Shown in pieces: positions 36,064 through 45,941 of a stretch of 64,000 nucleotides of DNA (position 1 is the first letter of the stretch; every line of letters starts with the position of its first letter). The notes beneath the pieces were generated by a model. The model ran no database searches, was not told where the DNA came from, and worked only from the letters and a program-made list of their open reading frames with translations. Source of the DNA: Vreelandella zhaodongensis (GTDB taxonomy: Bacteria; Pseudomonadota; Gammaproteobacteria; Pseudomonadales; Halomonadaceae); the NCBI RefSeq assembly GCF_013415115.1, contig NZ_JACCDD010000001.1:496001-560000 (forward strand). Reading direction: 5' to 3'. Position numbers and translations under genes: made by a program.

Positions 36064-37779
36064 GTGGCGCACGCCCAGTTACTAATCAGTTATGGTCAAG
36101 CCTTTGTTGCTCCCGATAGGCGTCTACATCGAAGCTCTATGTCGGTGCGGCTGCCAGATGTGCCGCTGTTGAAAGTGAAAGGTGGATGCGCGGTTATTAG
36201 TGACTCGATTTCTCGCAATACAATGGCCAAGCAGGCTGGTGATTTAAGTGTTCGCGGTTTTTTAGCTGACTATTACTCTACGCCTGATCATTGGGACACA
36301 AAAACGTCGGCCACAAGAGTGTTGCGAGCACTCAACGGCTGGTGCTATAGCCAAAGCCAGCATGTGAAGGCAGGTAGCTTCGTTTCTTCGTTGTCGGCTA
36401 TGGTTTATCGCGAGCGAGAAGCACACCTGTTTCATATGGGAGACACATTGGTCTTCCGCTTACGAGGTGCGGAATTTGAGCAGCTCACTCGGGATCATGT
36501 GACCGATATAGGCGGGTATCGTTACCCGTCACGTGCTTTGGGTATGGATGGTAGTGTTGATATTGACTATACGCACTTGCCACTCAAACAAGGTGATTTT
36601 TTTCTTTTTACCACCCAGGGCGTACGCGGCACACTAATGCCTTCCGACTATGTCCGACTCATTCGTCAAAATGCCAGTGATTTAGACGCTGCTTGTGAAT
36701 GTCTGGCCAACGAGGCGAAGCAGCGCGCACAGGACAGAGGGTACGGGGGGGATCAGTTTTGTTTTCAACTGGTGCGTATTGATGAATTGCCAGAAGAATC
36801 AGAGGATCATCCAGGTCTGATTTATGGCGACTTGCCTATCCCGCCTGAATTAGCCCCAGGTGACCGGCTCGATGGGCTTGAAGTCTTATCGGTGCTTTCT
36901 AGAAATGCTCAGTCCAGAGTTTATCGTGTCCGCGATGTTTATTCCGAGCGTGAAATGGTGATGAAGGCTCCCAGCCCTGAGCTTTCTCTGCGCAATGCCT
37001 ATCTGGAGCATTTTTTGCTACAGCAGTGGGTGGTAGAGCGGGTCAATTCACCGTTTGTCGTAAAAGTGATGGAGTCATCAAGGCCCCGCCGTTACCTTTA
37101 CTACTTGATGCAACACGTGGAAGGCGAAACGCTTAGGCAGTGGGCGGAACGGCATCCGCAGGCCAGCTTAGTGCAACGCTTGGATATCGCTAATCAGTTA
37201 GGAAAAGCAGTTAAAGCGCTACATCACCGCGATATCATTCATCAGCAAATCACACCTGATAATATCTTGATTGATACCCATGGTAAGTTGGTGCTGGCTG
37301 ACTTTAGTGCGTGTCACATGCGTGAAGTAGATGGACACCGCCACTCTGGCGAATTGCTAAGACAGATCGGTTTTAATGAACACTCGGCACCGGAATATGC
37401 GTTAGGCGATAGCGTAGGTCGGCGTAGTGATCAGTACTCGTTGGCGTCAACGGTCTACTGGCTATTAACTGGCGAACTGCCCTATACACTGACGCCTAAT
37501 CGCCTTCGTAGCCATACCGACCTTGAAGAGCTCAGCTATCGCAGTGCTCGCACGGCGAATCCAGAGATAACCCCCGCGCTGGATGATGCCTTGCGGCGTG
37601 CGCTTGACCCACAGCGGGCACTGCGCTTCAGGCGGATGTCTGAATTCTTGCATGCGTTGCGTATGCCGTTAGGGCGAATGCCACCCAGCGAAGAACCCCG
37701 ACAGGAGTCCCGTCGTTTTTGGCAAGGTGTGGCAGGTATTCTCTTACTGCTGCTCGTGCTTTCCTGGCTGCTGCGTTAA
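36064..37779 (+). CDS. PP2C-like phosphatase/Ser-Thr kinase fusion, probably catalytically degenerate
   Basis: The 571-residue protein has a PP2C-like domain (about residues 5-240), a protein-kinase-like domain (about 270-535) and one C-terminal membrane anchor (about 552-571). It matches the bifunctional phosphatase/kinase architecture often linked to nitrate assimilation. Key residues are altered. The PP2C TDGV motif reads TTQG (Q185) and the expected N-terminal NQD is absent (LHRSS at 21-25). The kinase HRD/HQD loop reads HQQITPDN (393-400), so the catalytic Asp is Gln, and DFG reads DFS (413-415). Lys301 and the APE motif remain. It may be a scaffold or sensor. GTG start with AGGAGG four bases upstream. 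Confidence 0.78.
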   Translation: MAHAQLLISYGQAFVAPDRRLHRSSMSVRLPDVPLLKVKGGCAVISDSISRNTMAKQAGDLSVRGFLADYYSTPDHWDTKTSATRVLRALNGWCYSQSQHVKAGSFVSSLSAMVYREREAHLFHMGDTLVFRLRGAEFEQLTRDHVTDIGGYRYPSRALGMDGSVDIDYTHLPLKQGDFFLFTTQGVRGTLMPSDYVRLIRQNASDLDAACECLANEAKQRAQDRGYGGDQFCFQLVRIDELPEESEDHPGLIYGDLPIPPELAPGDRLDGLEVLSVLSRNAQSRVYRVRDVYSEREMVMKAPSPELSLRNAYLEHFLLQQWVVERVNSPFVVKVMESSRPRRYLYYLMQHVEGETLRQWAERHPQASLVQRLDIANQLGKAVKALHHRDIIHQQITPDNILIDTHGKLVLADFSACHMREVDGHRHSGELLRQIGFNEHSAPEYALGDSVGRRSDQYSLASTVYWLLTGELPYTLTPNRLRSHTDLEELSYRSARTANPEITPALDDALRRALDPQRALRFRRMSEFLHALRMPLGRMPPSEEPRQESRRFWQGVAGILLLLLVLSWLLR

Positions 37780-37818
37780 CCAGCTTACTATCACGTCAGC
37801 TTAAAGTGGTTACCAAAA

Positions 37819-37850
37819 AGCGGCCCGATGAAACCATTCATCGGGCCGCT
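37819..37850. terminator. intrinsic terminator, kinase fusion/pfp
   Basis: Perfect 14-bp arms (AGCGGCCCGATGAA and complement) flank a 4-base loop. On the minus strand CTTTTTGG follows, so it mainly serves pfp. Confidence 0.9.
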
Positions 37851-37871
37851 CCGTTGCTGATTACGAGATGC

Positions 37872-39131
37872 TTACAGGGTGAATTTAGGCAGCTTTTGCT
37901 CGACTTTTGCAAGTTTCAATTTGGCTACTTTGGGCAGGCCATTTTCAAACGGTGGGAAATCTTCACCCTGGATGAGCGGTGAGAGATACTCTCGGCAGGC
38001 TGGGGTAATTGCAAATCCGTTTTCGCTAATAAAGTCGCGGGGCATGAATTTTTCTTGGTTAGCCACCTGAGCCAGCGGAGCGGAGATGACATCCCACTGA
38101 TAAGGCATCTGAGAAATGCGGCGTATGGCAGGCATCATGGCGTTTTTACCCGCCAGTGCTAATGTTACCGCCTCGCGGCCCACGGCATAAGCTTGCTCAA
38201 CGTCGGTTTTAGACGCTAAGTGGCGCGCTGCACGCTGTAAATAATCAGCAACTGCCCAGTGGTATTTGTAACCAAGGTCTTGCTTTACCATGCCTGCAAG
38301 CGTCGGCGCGACACCGCCTAGCTGACGGTGACCAAAGGCATCCGTATTGCCGGCATCAGCAAGGAAGGTGCCGTCTTCATAGCGGGCGCCCTCTGATACA
38401 ACGATGACGCAGTAGCCGTACTTATTAACACTTTCTTCCACTCGCGCCATAACGGCTTTGCGGTCAAAGGCGACTTCAGGGAAGATAATCAGATGGGGAG
38501 GCTCACCTTCGCCTGCTCCCGCTAACCCGCCCGCTGCTGCAATCCAGCCTGCATGACGACCCATCACTTCCAGCACAAATACTTTAGTAGACGTCGCGCA
38601 CATTGACGCGATATCCAGCGAAGCTTCACGGGTTGAGGTGGCAATATACTTAGCAACGCTGCCAAAGCCAGGGCTATTGTCGGTAATAGGTAGGTCGTTA
38701 TCCACTGTTTTGGGCACATGAATAGCTGTCAGGGGATAGCCAAGCTTTTCAGACAGCTGTGACACTTTGAGGCAGGTATCTGCGCTGTCACCGCCACCAT
38801 TGTAAAAAAAGTAACGGATATCGTGGGCTTTAAAGACCTCAATTAAACGCTCATATTGAGTGCGATGAGTGTCGATATCTTTAAGCTTATAACGACAAGA
38901 ACCGAACGCACCGCCTGGGGTGTAGCGCAAAGCGGCAATAGATTCATCGCTCTCTTGCGTCACATCGATGAGATCTTCTGTTAAGGCACCGATAATGCCG
39001 TTATGACCGGCATATACCTTGCCAATCTGATCGGGCGCTTGCCGGCAAGCTTCGATAACACCGCAGGCGCTGGCATTGATGACGGCGGTAACGCCACCGG
39101 ATTGGGCGTAAAAGGCATTATGCTGAGCCAT
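37872..39131 (-). CDS. pfp: 6-phosphofructokinase, probably pyrophosphate-dependent
   Basis: The 419-residue protein is a PfkA-superfamily enzyme with SGGVTAVINAS, NGGGDSADTCLKVS, HVPKTVDNDLPITD and EVMGRHAGWIAA. Lys in PKTVDND, where ATP-dependent enzymes have PGTIDND, and the altered GGD region point to pyrophosphate as phosphate donor. It would interconvert fructose 6-phosphate and fructose 1,6-bisphosphate reversibly. Single-gene unit with a strong terminator; two hairpins lie upstream. Confidence 0.85.
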   Translation of the reverse strand: MAQHNAFYAQSGGVTAVINASACGVIEACRQAPDQIGKVYAGHNGIIGALTEDLIDVTQESDESIAALRYTPGGAFGSCRYKLKDIDTHRTQYERLIEVFKAHDIRYFFYNGGGDSADTCLKVSQLSEKLGYPLTAIHVPKTVDNDLPITDNSPGFGSVAKYIATSTREASLDIASMCATSTKVFVLEVMGRHAGWIAAAGGLAGAGEGEPPHLIIFPEVAFDRKAVMARVEESVNKYGYCVIVVSEGARYEDGTFLADAGNTDAFGHRQLGGVAPTLAGMVKQDLGYKYHWAVADYLQRAARHLASKTDVEQAYAVGREAVTLALAGKNAMMPAIRRISQMPYQWDVISAPLAQVANQEKFMPRDFISENGFAITPACREYLSPLIQGEDFPPFENGLPKVAKLKLAKVEQKLPKFTL

Positions 39132-39173
39132 GGAAACGTCTCATCTCCTGAAAACGGGGGTTAAATCGTTATA

Positions 39174-39232
39174 CAAGCAAAGGAAAGTAGCTTTCCTTTG
39201 CTTGCTTGAAAAGCCTGTTCCTTGGAACAGGC
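39174..39232 (-). terminator. tandem hairpins downstream of rnt
   Basis: Two perfect hairpins lie side by side: CAAGCAAAGGAAAG with its complement around TAG (39174-39204, 14-bp stem), and GCCTGTTCC-TT-GGAACAGGC (39213-39232). They lie between rnt and pfp, both leftward. Neither has a long T-run on the minus strand, so they may stabilise the rnt 3' end or act as weak terminators. Confidence 0.6.
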
Positions 39233-39305
39233 CATTAAAACAACGTAGCGTATGATGGCCGCAAAGTTTAGCGTAAAGCCGTTGCAGGTGCATCACGAGG
39301 CCTGG

Positions 39306-39974
39306 TTACTCGGCATCATCTAGCTCCTGTTCCTGCTGAGCCAGCCGCCATCCACCTAAGTCCTTATAGCGATTGACCATCGCGCAAAATAGATCTGCCG
39401 TACGCTCGGTATCATAACGGGCCGAGTGAGCAGATTTGTTGTCGAACTCGATACCTGCTGCGCGGCAAGCACGGGCGAGCACGGTTTGGCCATATACAAA
39501 GCCTGCTAGCGTAGCAGTATCAAAGCTGGAAAAAGGGTGGAAAGGGTTGCGTTTTACACCACAACGGTTAGCTGCTGCATTGAGAAAGCCGTGATCAAAG
39601 GCAGAGTTGTGGCCAACAAGAATTGCCCGCGAACAACCGTGTGCTTTTATTGATTTTCGGATAGGACGGAAAATTTCACCGAGTGCTTCAGACTCGCTCA
39701 GCGCTACTTGACGACGCAGTGGGTCATCAAGATTGATGCCTGTAAAATCAAGAGCAGACTGCTCCACGTTTGCGCCTTCAAACGGGTGGATGTGGTACGC
39801 ATAAGTGGCATCGGGTAATAAATTACCGTCTGGATCCATGGTGAGCGTCACGGCGGCAATTTCGAGTACAGCGTCATTTTGGGCGTTGAACCCCCCCGTT
39901 TCTAAATCAATGACAACCGGCAGATAACTGCGAAATCGTTGGGCCATTAATTCGCGGGCAAATGCCTCGCTCAT
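39306..39974 (-). CDS. rnt: ribonuclease T
   Basis: The 222-residue DEDDh exonuclease has the first acidic motif [11 protein letters not shown], the middle [12 protein letters not shown] motif and the C-terminal [14 protein letters not shown] motif with the catalytic His and Asp. RNase T trims the 3' ends of tRNA and other stable RNAs. The length matches E. coli RNase T (215). A good SD (AAGGAG) precedes the ATG. Confidence 0.95.
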   Translation of the reverse strand: MSEAFARELMAQRFRSYLPVVIDLETGGFNAQNDAVLEIAAVTLTMDPDGNLLPDATYAYHIHPFEGANVEQSALDFTGINLDDPLRRQVALSESEALGEIFRPIRKSIKAHGCSRAILVGHNSAFDHGFLNAAANRCGVKRNPFHPFSSFDTATLAGFVYGQTVLARACRAAGIEFDNKSAHSARYDTERTADLFCAMVNRYKDLGGWRLAQQEQELDDAE

Positions 39975-40182
39975 GCAACTCTCCTTAGTAAAGCGAGTAA
40001 TTGGTCAGGACAAGTGGTTAAAGCAACCTCTTTGTTGGGGTGATTCTAGCAGCTTTACCCCTAAGGCGTCGTTGACGGTATTCGCTGAGCATTGAGAGCG
40101 CTATACTCAGGGTTTGTGTTATCGCGCAGTACATAGCGCTGCGTATTTTGGTGAACTGCTTTTCATAAACAAGGAGCAAAGA

Positions 40183-41403
40183 ATGTCCGATGTCAAAAAG
40201 GTTGTGCTGGCGTATTCAGGCGGCCTGGACACATCCGTTATCGTGAAGTGGTTGCAAGAGACCTACAACTGCGAGGTAGTAACCTTTACAGCCGACATCG
40301 GTCAAGGTGAAGAAGTCGAACCTGCACGTACTAAGGCTCAAGCGCTGGGTGTTAAAGAGATTTACATTGAAGACCTTCGCGAAGAGTTTGTTCGCGACTA
40401 TGTGTTCCCAATGTTCCGTGCCAACACGATTTATGAAGGGGAGTACCTGCTGGGTACCTCCATCGCACGTCCTTTAATTGCCAAGCGTTTGATTGAAATC
40501 GCTAACGAGACTGGCGCTGACGCCATTTCTCATGGTGCGACCGGTAAAGGTAATGACCAGGTGCGCTTTGAGCTGGGTGGCTATGCACTGAAACCTGGTG
40601 TGAAGGTTATTGCTCCCTGGCGTGAGTGGGATCTCACTTCTCGTGAGAAGTTGATGGCTTACTGTGAAGAGCACAACATCCCGGTTGACTTCTCAAATAA
40701 AAAGAAAAAATCACCGTACTCCATGGATGCCAACTTGTTGCATATCTCCTACGAGGGCGGCATTTTGGAAGACCCGTGGGCCGAAGCAGAAGAAGACATG
40801 TGGCGCTGGAGTGTTTCTCCCGAAGCCGCTCCAGAGCAGCCGACTTACGTAGAGCTGACCTTTGAGAATGGCGATATTGTAGCCATCGATGGTGAGACGC
40901 TTAAGCCCCATGAAGTGCTTGAAAAGTTGAACAAGCTGGGTGGCGACAACGGCATTGGCCGCTTAGATATCGTTGAAAACCGCTATGTTGGTATGAAATC
41001 CCGCGGTTGTTACGAAACGCCAGGGGGCACGATTATGCTGCGTGCCCACCGCGCTATCGAATCGCTGACACTCGACCGTGAAGAAGCACACCTTAAAGAT
41101 CAATTGATGCCTAAATATGCAGAGGTGATCTACAACGGTTATTGGTGGAGCCCTGAGCGCCGTATGTTGCAAGCAGCCATCGACGAAACCCAGAAAAACG
41201 TCGCGGGTGTTGTTCGCATGAAGCTCTACAAAGGCAATGCTACGGTTGTTGGGCGTAAGTCTGAGCAGTCGTTATTTGATGAGTCTATTGCTACCTTTGA
41301 AGACGATGCAGGTGCTTACGATCAAAAAGATGCAGAAGGCTTTATCAAGCTGAATGCACTGCGTTTGCGCATTGCTGCCGGTAAAGGTCGCCTACAAAGT
41401 TAA
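40183..41403 (+). CDS. argG: argininosuccinate synthase
   Basis: The 406-residue enzyme begins [20 protein letters not shown], the ATP-binding PP-loop. It has [22 protein letters not shown]-like [10 protein letters not shown] and the [17 protein letters not shown] motif. It joins citrulline and aspartate in arginine synthesis. I trimmed to the ATG at 40183 with AAGGAG upstream. TATACT at 40102-40107 may be its -10; no convincing -35 or ARG box was found. Confidence 0.97.
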   Translation: MSDVKKVVLAYSGGLDTSVIVKWLQETYNCEVVTFTADIGQGEEVEPARTKAQALGVKEIYIEDLREEFVRDYVFPMFRANTIYEGEYLLGTSIARPLIAKRLIEIANETGADAISHGATGKGNDQVRFELGGYALKPGVKVIAPWREWDLTSREKLMAYCEEHNIPVDFSNKKKKSPYSMDANLLHISYEGGILEDPWAEAEEDMWRWSVSPEAAPEQPTYVELTFENGDIVAIDGETLKPHEVLEKLNKLGGDNGIGRLDIVENRYVGMKSRGCYETPGGTIMLRAHRAIESLTLDREEAHLKDQLMPKYAEVIYNGYWWSPERRMLQAAIDETQKNVAGVVRMKLYKGNATVVGRKSEQSLFDESIATFEDDAGAYDQKDAEGFIKLNALRLRIAAGKGRLQS

Positions 41404-41412
41404 GCTTGCACA

Positions 41413-41439
41413 AAGCGGCCAGCACGGTGCTGGCCGCTT
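41413..41439 (+). terminator. hairpin after argG
   Basis: AAGCGGCCAGCAC and its complement are almost contiguous (1-base centre; an effective 11-bp stem with 5-base loop). TTGTATTG follows on the plus strand. It lies only 20 bases before the next gene, so it may attenuate rather than end transcription. Confidence 0.75.
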
Positions 41440-41458
41440 GTATTGCTGGAGAGTGTGT

Positions 41459-41785
41459 ATGTTTAAAAAATTGTTTTCAGGCCTGTTAGGTGGCTCGGCA
41501 AAAGACGTCTCAGAGGGCGGCACCAATGCTGCTGAGCCTGTTGAATATAAAGACTATTTGATTGTCTCGCAGCCTGACAACCAAAGCGGGCAATATCGCG
41601 TTAGTGGTTGGATTCGCAAGCTGGATAGCGAAGGAGTGACCCACGAGCACCGTTTTGAGCGTTCTGACATGCTGCCAGGCCGTGACGCCTGTGATGCAAT
41701 GATGATAACCAAAGCGCAGCGCTTTATTGATGAAGTAGGTGAGGATATGTTCACCACTGATCCTCGTCAGGGTAGCGAATCCTAA
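41459..41785 (+). CDS. HlyU family protein
   Basis: The 108-residue protein matches HlyU-like small proteins: MFKKLFSGLLGG at the N-terminus, then EYKDYLIVSQPDNQSGQYRVSGWIRK, HEHRFERSDMLP and an AMMITKAQRFIDEVGEDMF tail. In this reading it lacks the classical ArsR winged helix of Vibrio HlyU, so its regulator label is nominal. I trimmed to the ATG at 41459, preceded by GGAGAG. It follows argG and precedes the DUF294 gene by 33 bases. Confidence 0.75.
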   Translation: MFKKLFSGLLGGSAKDVSEGGTNAAEPVEYKDYLIVSQPDNQSGQYRVSGWIRKLDSEGVTHEHRFERSDMLPGRDACDAMMITKAQRFIDEVGEDMFTTDPRQGSES

Positions 41786-41818
41786 CAACGTCACGTTTTT
41801 CTAATTAAGGAGCGGCGT

Positions 41819-42946
41819 ATGCGCATTGTATACCGAGCTTCCCCTTGGCGTTCCTTGATTGGTCATAATGGCGCATTTGATGTCCCCGCGCTGACCGCAC
41901 CGTTACGCGACCTCCACGCGACCGTTTTCGCTTCGCATAGAACCTTGGCGGATGCCTATGCCGCCCAGCCAGCTTTTGTGGATACACTTGTACATTATGA
42001 CGTACCTGCCTGGCGTATTAGCCAGTTAATTAGCGATCATAATGCTTGGCTATACCGCCAAGCCATTACGCGCTCGATTGACGAAATGCAAGCGCAAGGG
42101 TGGGGAGAGCCGCCGGTAGATTACTGCGTGCTCATGCTTGGCTCTGCAGCGCGATATGAAAGCTTGCTAGGTCCCGATCAGGATAATGCACTGATTATCG
42201 ACGACTATCCGGATGCCCGCCACGTCGAAATCGATGGTTATTTTCAAGCGCTGAGCATGCGCTTCACTCAGCGTTTAGACGAAGTGGGCATACCGCTTTG
42301 CCATGGCCATGTGATGGCACGTTGGCCGATGTGGCGTAAGCGTCTGAGCGAATGGCAGCAACAATTAGACATTTGGAGTGCTGACCGCCAGGTAAAACGT
42401 GTTCAGCAAACTAATATATTGCTCGATTTTGCACCGGTCATGGGCAATCCTGCGCTTGCGGAATCGCTCGGGGCAGGCGTTGCCTCAACGCTTTCTGATG
42501 CACCATTATTTCTGCACGAGATGGCAGCATTGCTTGATGAACTGCCGGTGGCGTTAGATCGTTTTGGGCGCATTGCCTCGCATCCGACGCTTGAAGCACC
42601 TTACGATCAGGCGGTGAATCTTAAGCGCCAGGGGTTAATGCCTCTGATTAGTGCGCTTAGATTACTTTGCATACGCCACCAGTGTTATGAAATAGGTACT
42701 CGTGAGCGCCTGTTGGCGCTTTCGCATTTCACTAATGCATTAACAAAAGCACAGTCGGCATTACTGCTAGCCGCTTTTGAGCGTATGCAGCACTATCTGC
42801 TAGGCCAGCAGCGCCATAACATGGCACATGGCCAAGTGGCAGATGGTTGGGTGGATTTGCGCCGGTTGCGTGACGACGAACGGTTATTGCTAAAGTTTGA
42901 TATGCAGCAAATTAAGGCATTTGTGAATCAGGTGAAGAAGGCATAA
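41819..42946 (+). CDS. DUF294-type nucleotidyltransferase-like protein
   Basis: The 375-residue protein has a DUF294/GlnE-like nucleotidyltransferase core with LMLGSAARYESLLGPDQDNALII (about residues 101-123) and a DUF294_C helical substrate-binding region in the second half. The usual GSxGRxE/R motif is here GSAARYE, with Asp pair PDQDN for metal. Many relatives have N-terminal CBS domains; none is present here, and residues 1-70 are helical. Its stop is 3 bases from the convergent symporter-kinase gene, a neighbourhood recurrent in other proteobacteria (from memory). AAGGAG precedes the ATG. Confidence 0.8.
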   Translation: MRIVYRASPWRSLIGHNGAFDVPALTAPLRDLHATVFASHRTLADAYAAQPAFVDTLVHYDVPAWRISQLISDHNAWLYRQAITRSIDEMQAQGWGEPPVDYCVLMLGSAARYESLLGPDQDNALIIDDYPDARHVEIDGYFQALSMRFTQRLDEVGIPLCHGHVMARWPMWRKRLSEWQQQLDIWSADRQVKRVQQTNILLDFAPVMGNPALAESLGAGVASTLSDAPLFLHEMAALLDELPVALDRFGRIASHPTLEAPYDQAVNLKRQGLMPLISALRLLCIRHQCYEIGTRERLLALSHFTNALTKAQSALLLAAFERMQHYLLGQQRHNMAHGQVADGWVDLRRLRDDERLLLKFDMQQIKAFVNQVKKA

Positions 42947-42949
42947 CGT

Positions 42950-45724
42950 CTAGCCGTCTATTGTTTTCGGGTCGTCAGGCACTGCCTTATCTGGCGCTGC
43001 AGGAAGTTCGAGGGTTAAGCACGCACCACCCAGAGTTTTAGCGTCTTCCACCCAGAGCCGCCCGCCAAGGTGGGCGATGATCCCTCGGCTAATTGGCAGA
43101 CCAAGGCCACTGCCTTTAGGGCGCCCGCGTGGTGTCTCACCGCTTTGCTGTATTTGATGAAACTTCTCAAAGACGCGCTCACGTTCATCAGCGCTGATGC
43201 CTGGGCCATTGTCTTCCACGCTTAAGCGGTAGTGTTGGCGATGCCGGTAAAGGGAGAGGCGTACTTCAGGATGATCTCGGTCGGCAAATTTACTGGCGTT
43301 ATCAAGTAGATTAATAATGACCTGTTCCAGCCGGTCTTGATCACCGACCACTATTGCGGTCTCTGCTGTTATGCTGACGTCGAGTGAAATGCCACGATCT
43401 TCGTGTAAACGTGCAACGGCATCAACGCTTTGCCGAGCGAGTGCTGATAAATCAAGCGGCGTAGGATTGAGCGTTAAGCGCCCGCTCTCTAAACGAGCGA
43501 GGTCAAGAATCTCCTCAATTAAACGCGAAAGCCGCTGGCTCTCATGCACAATAACCCCCAGAAAATGCTGGCGCTTTTCGTCGGGCAGTTGGCCACTATC
43601 ACGTAAAATTTCGGCGAAGGCTCGGATCGACGTCAGCGGGGTGCGGAGCTCATGACTTACCATCGCTACAAATTCGTCTTTCAACCGATCGAGCTCCCGC
43701 AGCCGTTCATTGGCACCACGTAGTTCATCACTCACTGCTAATAGCTCTTGGGATTTTTGCTCTAAACGGCGGTTGTACTCCAGCGTCTGTGACGTTGTAT
43801 CAAGAATGCTTAGAATCGATTCAATATCTAAGGCTTCTCCACGCACGACCGAGTTGATCAATACCCGTGCTGATGCGCTGCCCAGCGAGCCTGCTAGTGC
43901 CTGCTCAGAACGAGTAATCAAATCAGCCGTTGCGGGGTTGTCAGGGTGCTCGTTGCTTTTGCTATCGCTTTGACTAAATACGCGGTGTGTTACCTGGTTA
44001 CCCAAGTAGCGAATCAGCAGTTCCTTTAATTCGCCCTGGGTGGTTTGGCCGCGCCACAGCGCCGTCGTTTGTAAATTGGGGTGTAAGGCCTGGGTGAATA
44101 GAGCCGCCTGGGTTTGTTCAAACGGTGTGGGGCGGGTGAAAAGTGATATGCCCACCAGTAGCCCTATATTGGCTAACATGCTCCACAGCAGGGAGTGGGT
44201 ATAAATATCCCAACCGTCAAGGCCAAATAAGCGGTAGGGGATTAGCCAGGAAATGCCCCAGGGGCCTTGGGTCAGTAACGTTGCATCTAACCAACCCGAT
44301 TGAGCGAAGCCTGGTATCAATAGGGTGTAGCTCCAAACCACAAAGCCGGCGATAAGACCAGCGGTGGCTCCCTTACGAGTGGCACCACGCCAATAAAGGC
44401 CAATCAATAACGCAGGCGCAAACTGAGCGGCTCCCGCAAAAGAGACAAGCCCTATCGTAACCAGACTATACGAGTCGCCAATCAACGCGTGATACAGATA
44501 GCCAAGTAGCAGAATCAGCACAATGGCGATACGCCGGATACCTAGCAGCCAACCGGCTAGCTCTCCGCTGGTACTGAGGTGCATTCGCTTAGAGCGCAGC
44601 AATAAAGGCATAACCAGTTGATTGCTGACCATTGTAGAAAGCGCAATGGTTTCTACAATGACCATGCCCGTGGCTGCAGAAAGCCCACCGATAAATACCA
44701 ACAGGGGTAATCCTTCAAGCCCTGCTGAGAGTGGAAGTGTGAGAACAAAACTGTCTGAATCACCTGCGCCAACGCCTAACAACAAGCCCGCGAAGGCAAT
44801 CGGGATAACGAACAAATTGATCAGCAGCATATAAAGCGGGAACAACCAGCTCGCCCGGGTTAAATGCTGTTCATCGACGTTTTCAACCACTAATACCTGG
44901 AACTGGCGAGGTAGCGTTAGAAAGGCTAAAAAAGCCAGTATCAGCATGCCCACCCAGCCTGTAGCACCTCCGGGGACGCTATTCAGTCCCATCTTTTCGA
45001 CCAGTTCAGGTGTGGCGGCCACACTACTAAACAGTGCTCCAGGGCCTTCATACATGACGAACACGACAAAAATGCCAACGGCCATAAAGGCCACCAGCTT
45101 GACGAGTGATTCCAAGGCAATTGCGGCGACCATACCTTCATGCCGCTCACTTGCATCTAAATGACGGGTGCCAAAAAGAATAATAAATACCGCTAATACC
45201 AACGCAACCCAAAGTGACTTATCCATCCAAAAGCGTTCATCAACCAGGGTGGTGTCAGCGGTGTTGGGGTAGTTCACTAAGACAGCATGGCTAACCGTGA
45301 TAGCTTTTAACTGCAGCGCAATATAAGGCGTAATGCTAATAAGCGCCATTAAGGCAACCAGCGCTCCAAGGCTGGTGCTTTTTCCATAGCGAGCGCTAAT
45401 AAAGTCTGCAATAGAGGTGATCCGCTGGCGGGCGGCAATGCGTACCATTTTGCGGATCACAACAGGAGCCATCAGCATGGCCAGCGTGGGGCCAAGATAG
45501 ATAAGCAAAAAGCTAGGACCATGTTCGGCTGCTCGGCCAACACTGCCGTAAAAGGTCCATGCAGTACAGTAAACGGCGATAGATAGCGCGTATACCGTTG
45601 GTGAGCCAATCAGCGAACGGCCTTGCTCTGCACGCCGGTCACCCCATGCGGCGACGATAAACAGCAGTGCCAAATAGCCAAAGGCAGTAACAAGAATTAG
45701 GGCATCTGTACGCATGGCCTGCAT
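42950..45724 (-). CDS. sodium:solute symporter-STAC-histidine kinase fusion
   Basis: The 924-residue protein has an N-terminal 13-segment sodium:solute symporter domain (about residues 5-520; AWTFYGSVGRAAEHGP, ITSIADFISARYGKS). A STAC-like linker follows (TRSEQALAGSLGSASARVLINSVV), then a HisKA domain with MVSHELRTPL and a HATPase domain (LLDNASKF, EDNGPGIS, GSGLGLPIS). CrbS-type proteins share this layout and sense acetate or other solutes. No receiver domain is attached, but a stand-alone receiver is the first gene of the same operon and is the likely phosphate acceptor. Confidence 0.88.
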   Translation of the reverse strand: MQAMRTDALILVTAFGYLALLFIVAAWGDRRAEQGRSLIGSPTVYALSIAVYCTAWTFYGSVGRAAEHGPSFLLIYLGPTLAMLMAPVVIRKMVRIAARQRITSIADFISARYGKSTSLGALVALMALISITPYIALQLKAITVSHAVLVNYPNTADTTLVDERFWMDKSLWVALVLAVFIILFGTRHLDASERHEGMVAAIALESLVKLVAFMAVGIFVVFVMYEGPGALFSSVAATPELVEKMGLNSVPGGATGWVGMLILAFLAFLTLPRQFQVLVVENVDEQHLTRASWLFPLYMLLINLFVIPIAFAGLLLGVGAGDSDSFVLTLPLSAGLEGLPLLVFIGGLSAATGMVIVETIALSTMVSNQLVMPLLLRSKRMHLSTSGELAGWLLGIRRIAIVLILLLGYLYHALIGDSYSLVTIGLVSFAGAAQFAPALLIGLYWRGATRKGATAGLIAGFVVWSYTLLIPGFAQSGWLDATLLTQGPWGISWLIPYRLFGLDGWDIYTHSLLWSMLANIGLLVGISLFTRPTPFEQTQAALFTQALHPNLQTTALWRGQTTQGELKELLIRYLGNQVTHRVFSQSDSKSNEHPDNPATADLITRSEQALAGSLGSASARVLINSVVRGEALDIESILSILDTTSQTLEYNRRLEQKSQELLAVSDELRGANERLRELDRLKDEFVAMVSHELRTPLTSIRAFAEILRDSGQLPDEKRQHFLGVIVHESQRLSRLIEEILDLARLESGRLTLNPTPLDLSALARQSVDAVARLHEDRGISLDVSITAETAIVVGDQDRLEQVIINLLDNASKFADRDHPEVRLSLYRHRQHYRLSVEDNGPGISADERERVFEKFHQIQQSGETPRGRPKGSGLGLPISRGIIAHLGGRLWVEDAKTLGGACLTLELPAAPDKAVPDDPKTIDG

Positions 45725-45740
45725 CCCGCGCGTTGTTCCA

Positions 45741-45941
45741 TTAGCGTTGTTCCATTAGCCAAGCAGTTAGGCCGATGACCACCCCCCAGGCTGCGAAGAG
45801 GTAGAGCGGTAGCCAGCTCACACTGGAAGAGGAAAATCGGTCAACGATGATGATCAGCGGTGGGCTGAACAGGAAGATCGCCACTGCGAGAAGGGCGATT
45901 AAGCGCTCGGATTTCCTGGATTTTCCATTAGTGAGTTTCAT
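45741..45941 (-). CDS. 66-residue membrane protein
   Basis: The small protein has two hydrophobic segments (about residues 14-33 and 42-60) and a charged N-terminus (KLTNGKSRKSER). Its ATG overlaps the exonuclease-fusion stop as ATGA and its stop lies 16 bases before the symporter-kinase start, so it is translated within the operon. I do not recognise a family. It resembles DUF485/DUF4212-type small partners of sodium:solute symporters in size and topology only. Confidence 0.7.
   Translation of the reverse strand: MKLTNGKSRKSERLIALLAVAIFLFSPPLIIIVDRFSSSSVSWLPLYLFAAWGVVIGLTAWLMEQR

Noticed and set aside
40071..40107. TTGACG followed by TATACT upstream of argG as a promoter
   Set aside because: The hexamers are about 25 bases apart, too far for one promoter; TATACT alone is kept only as a possible -10.
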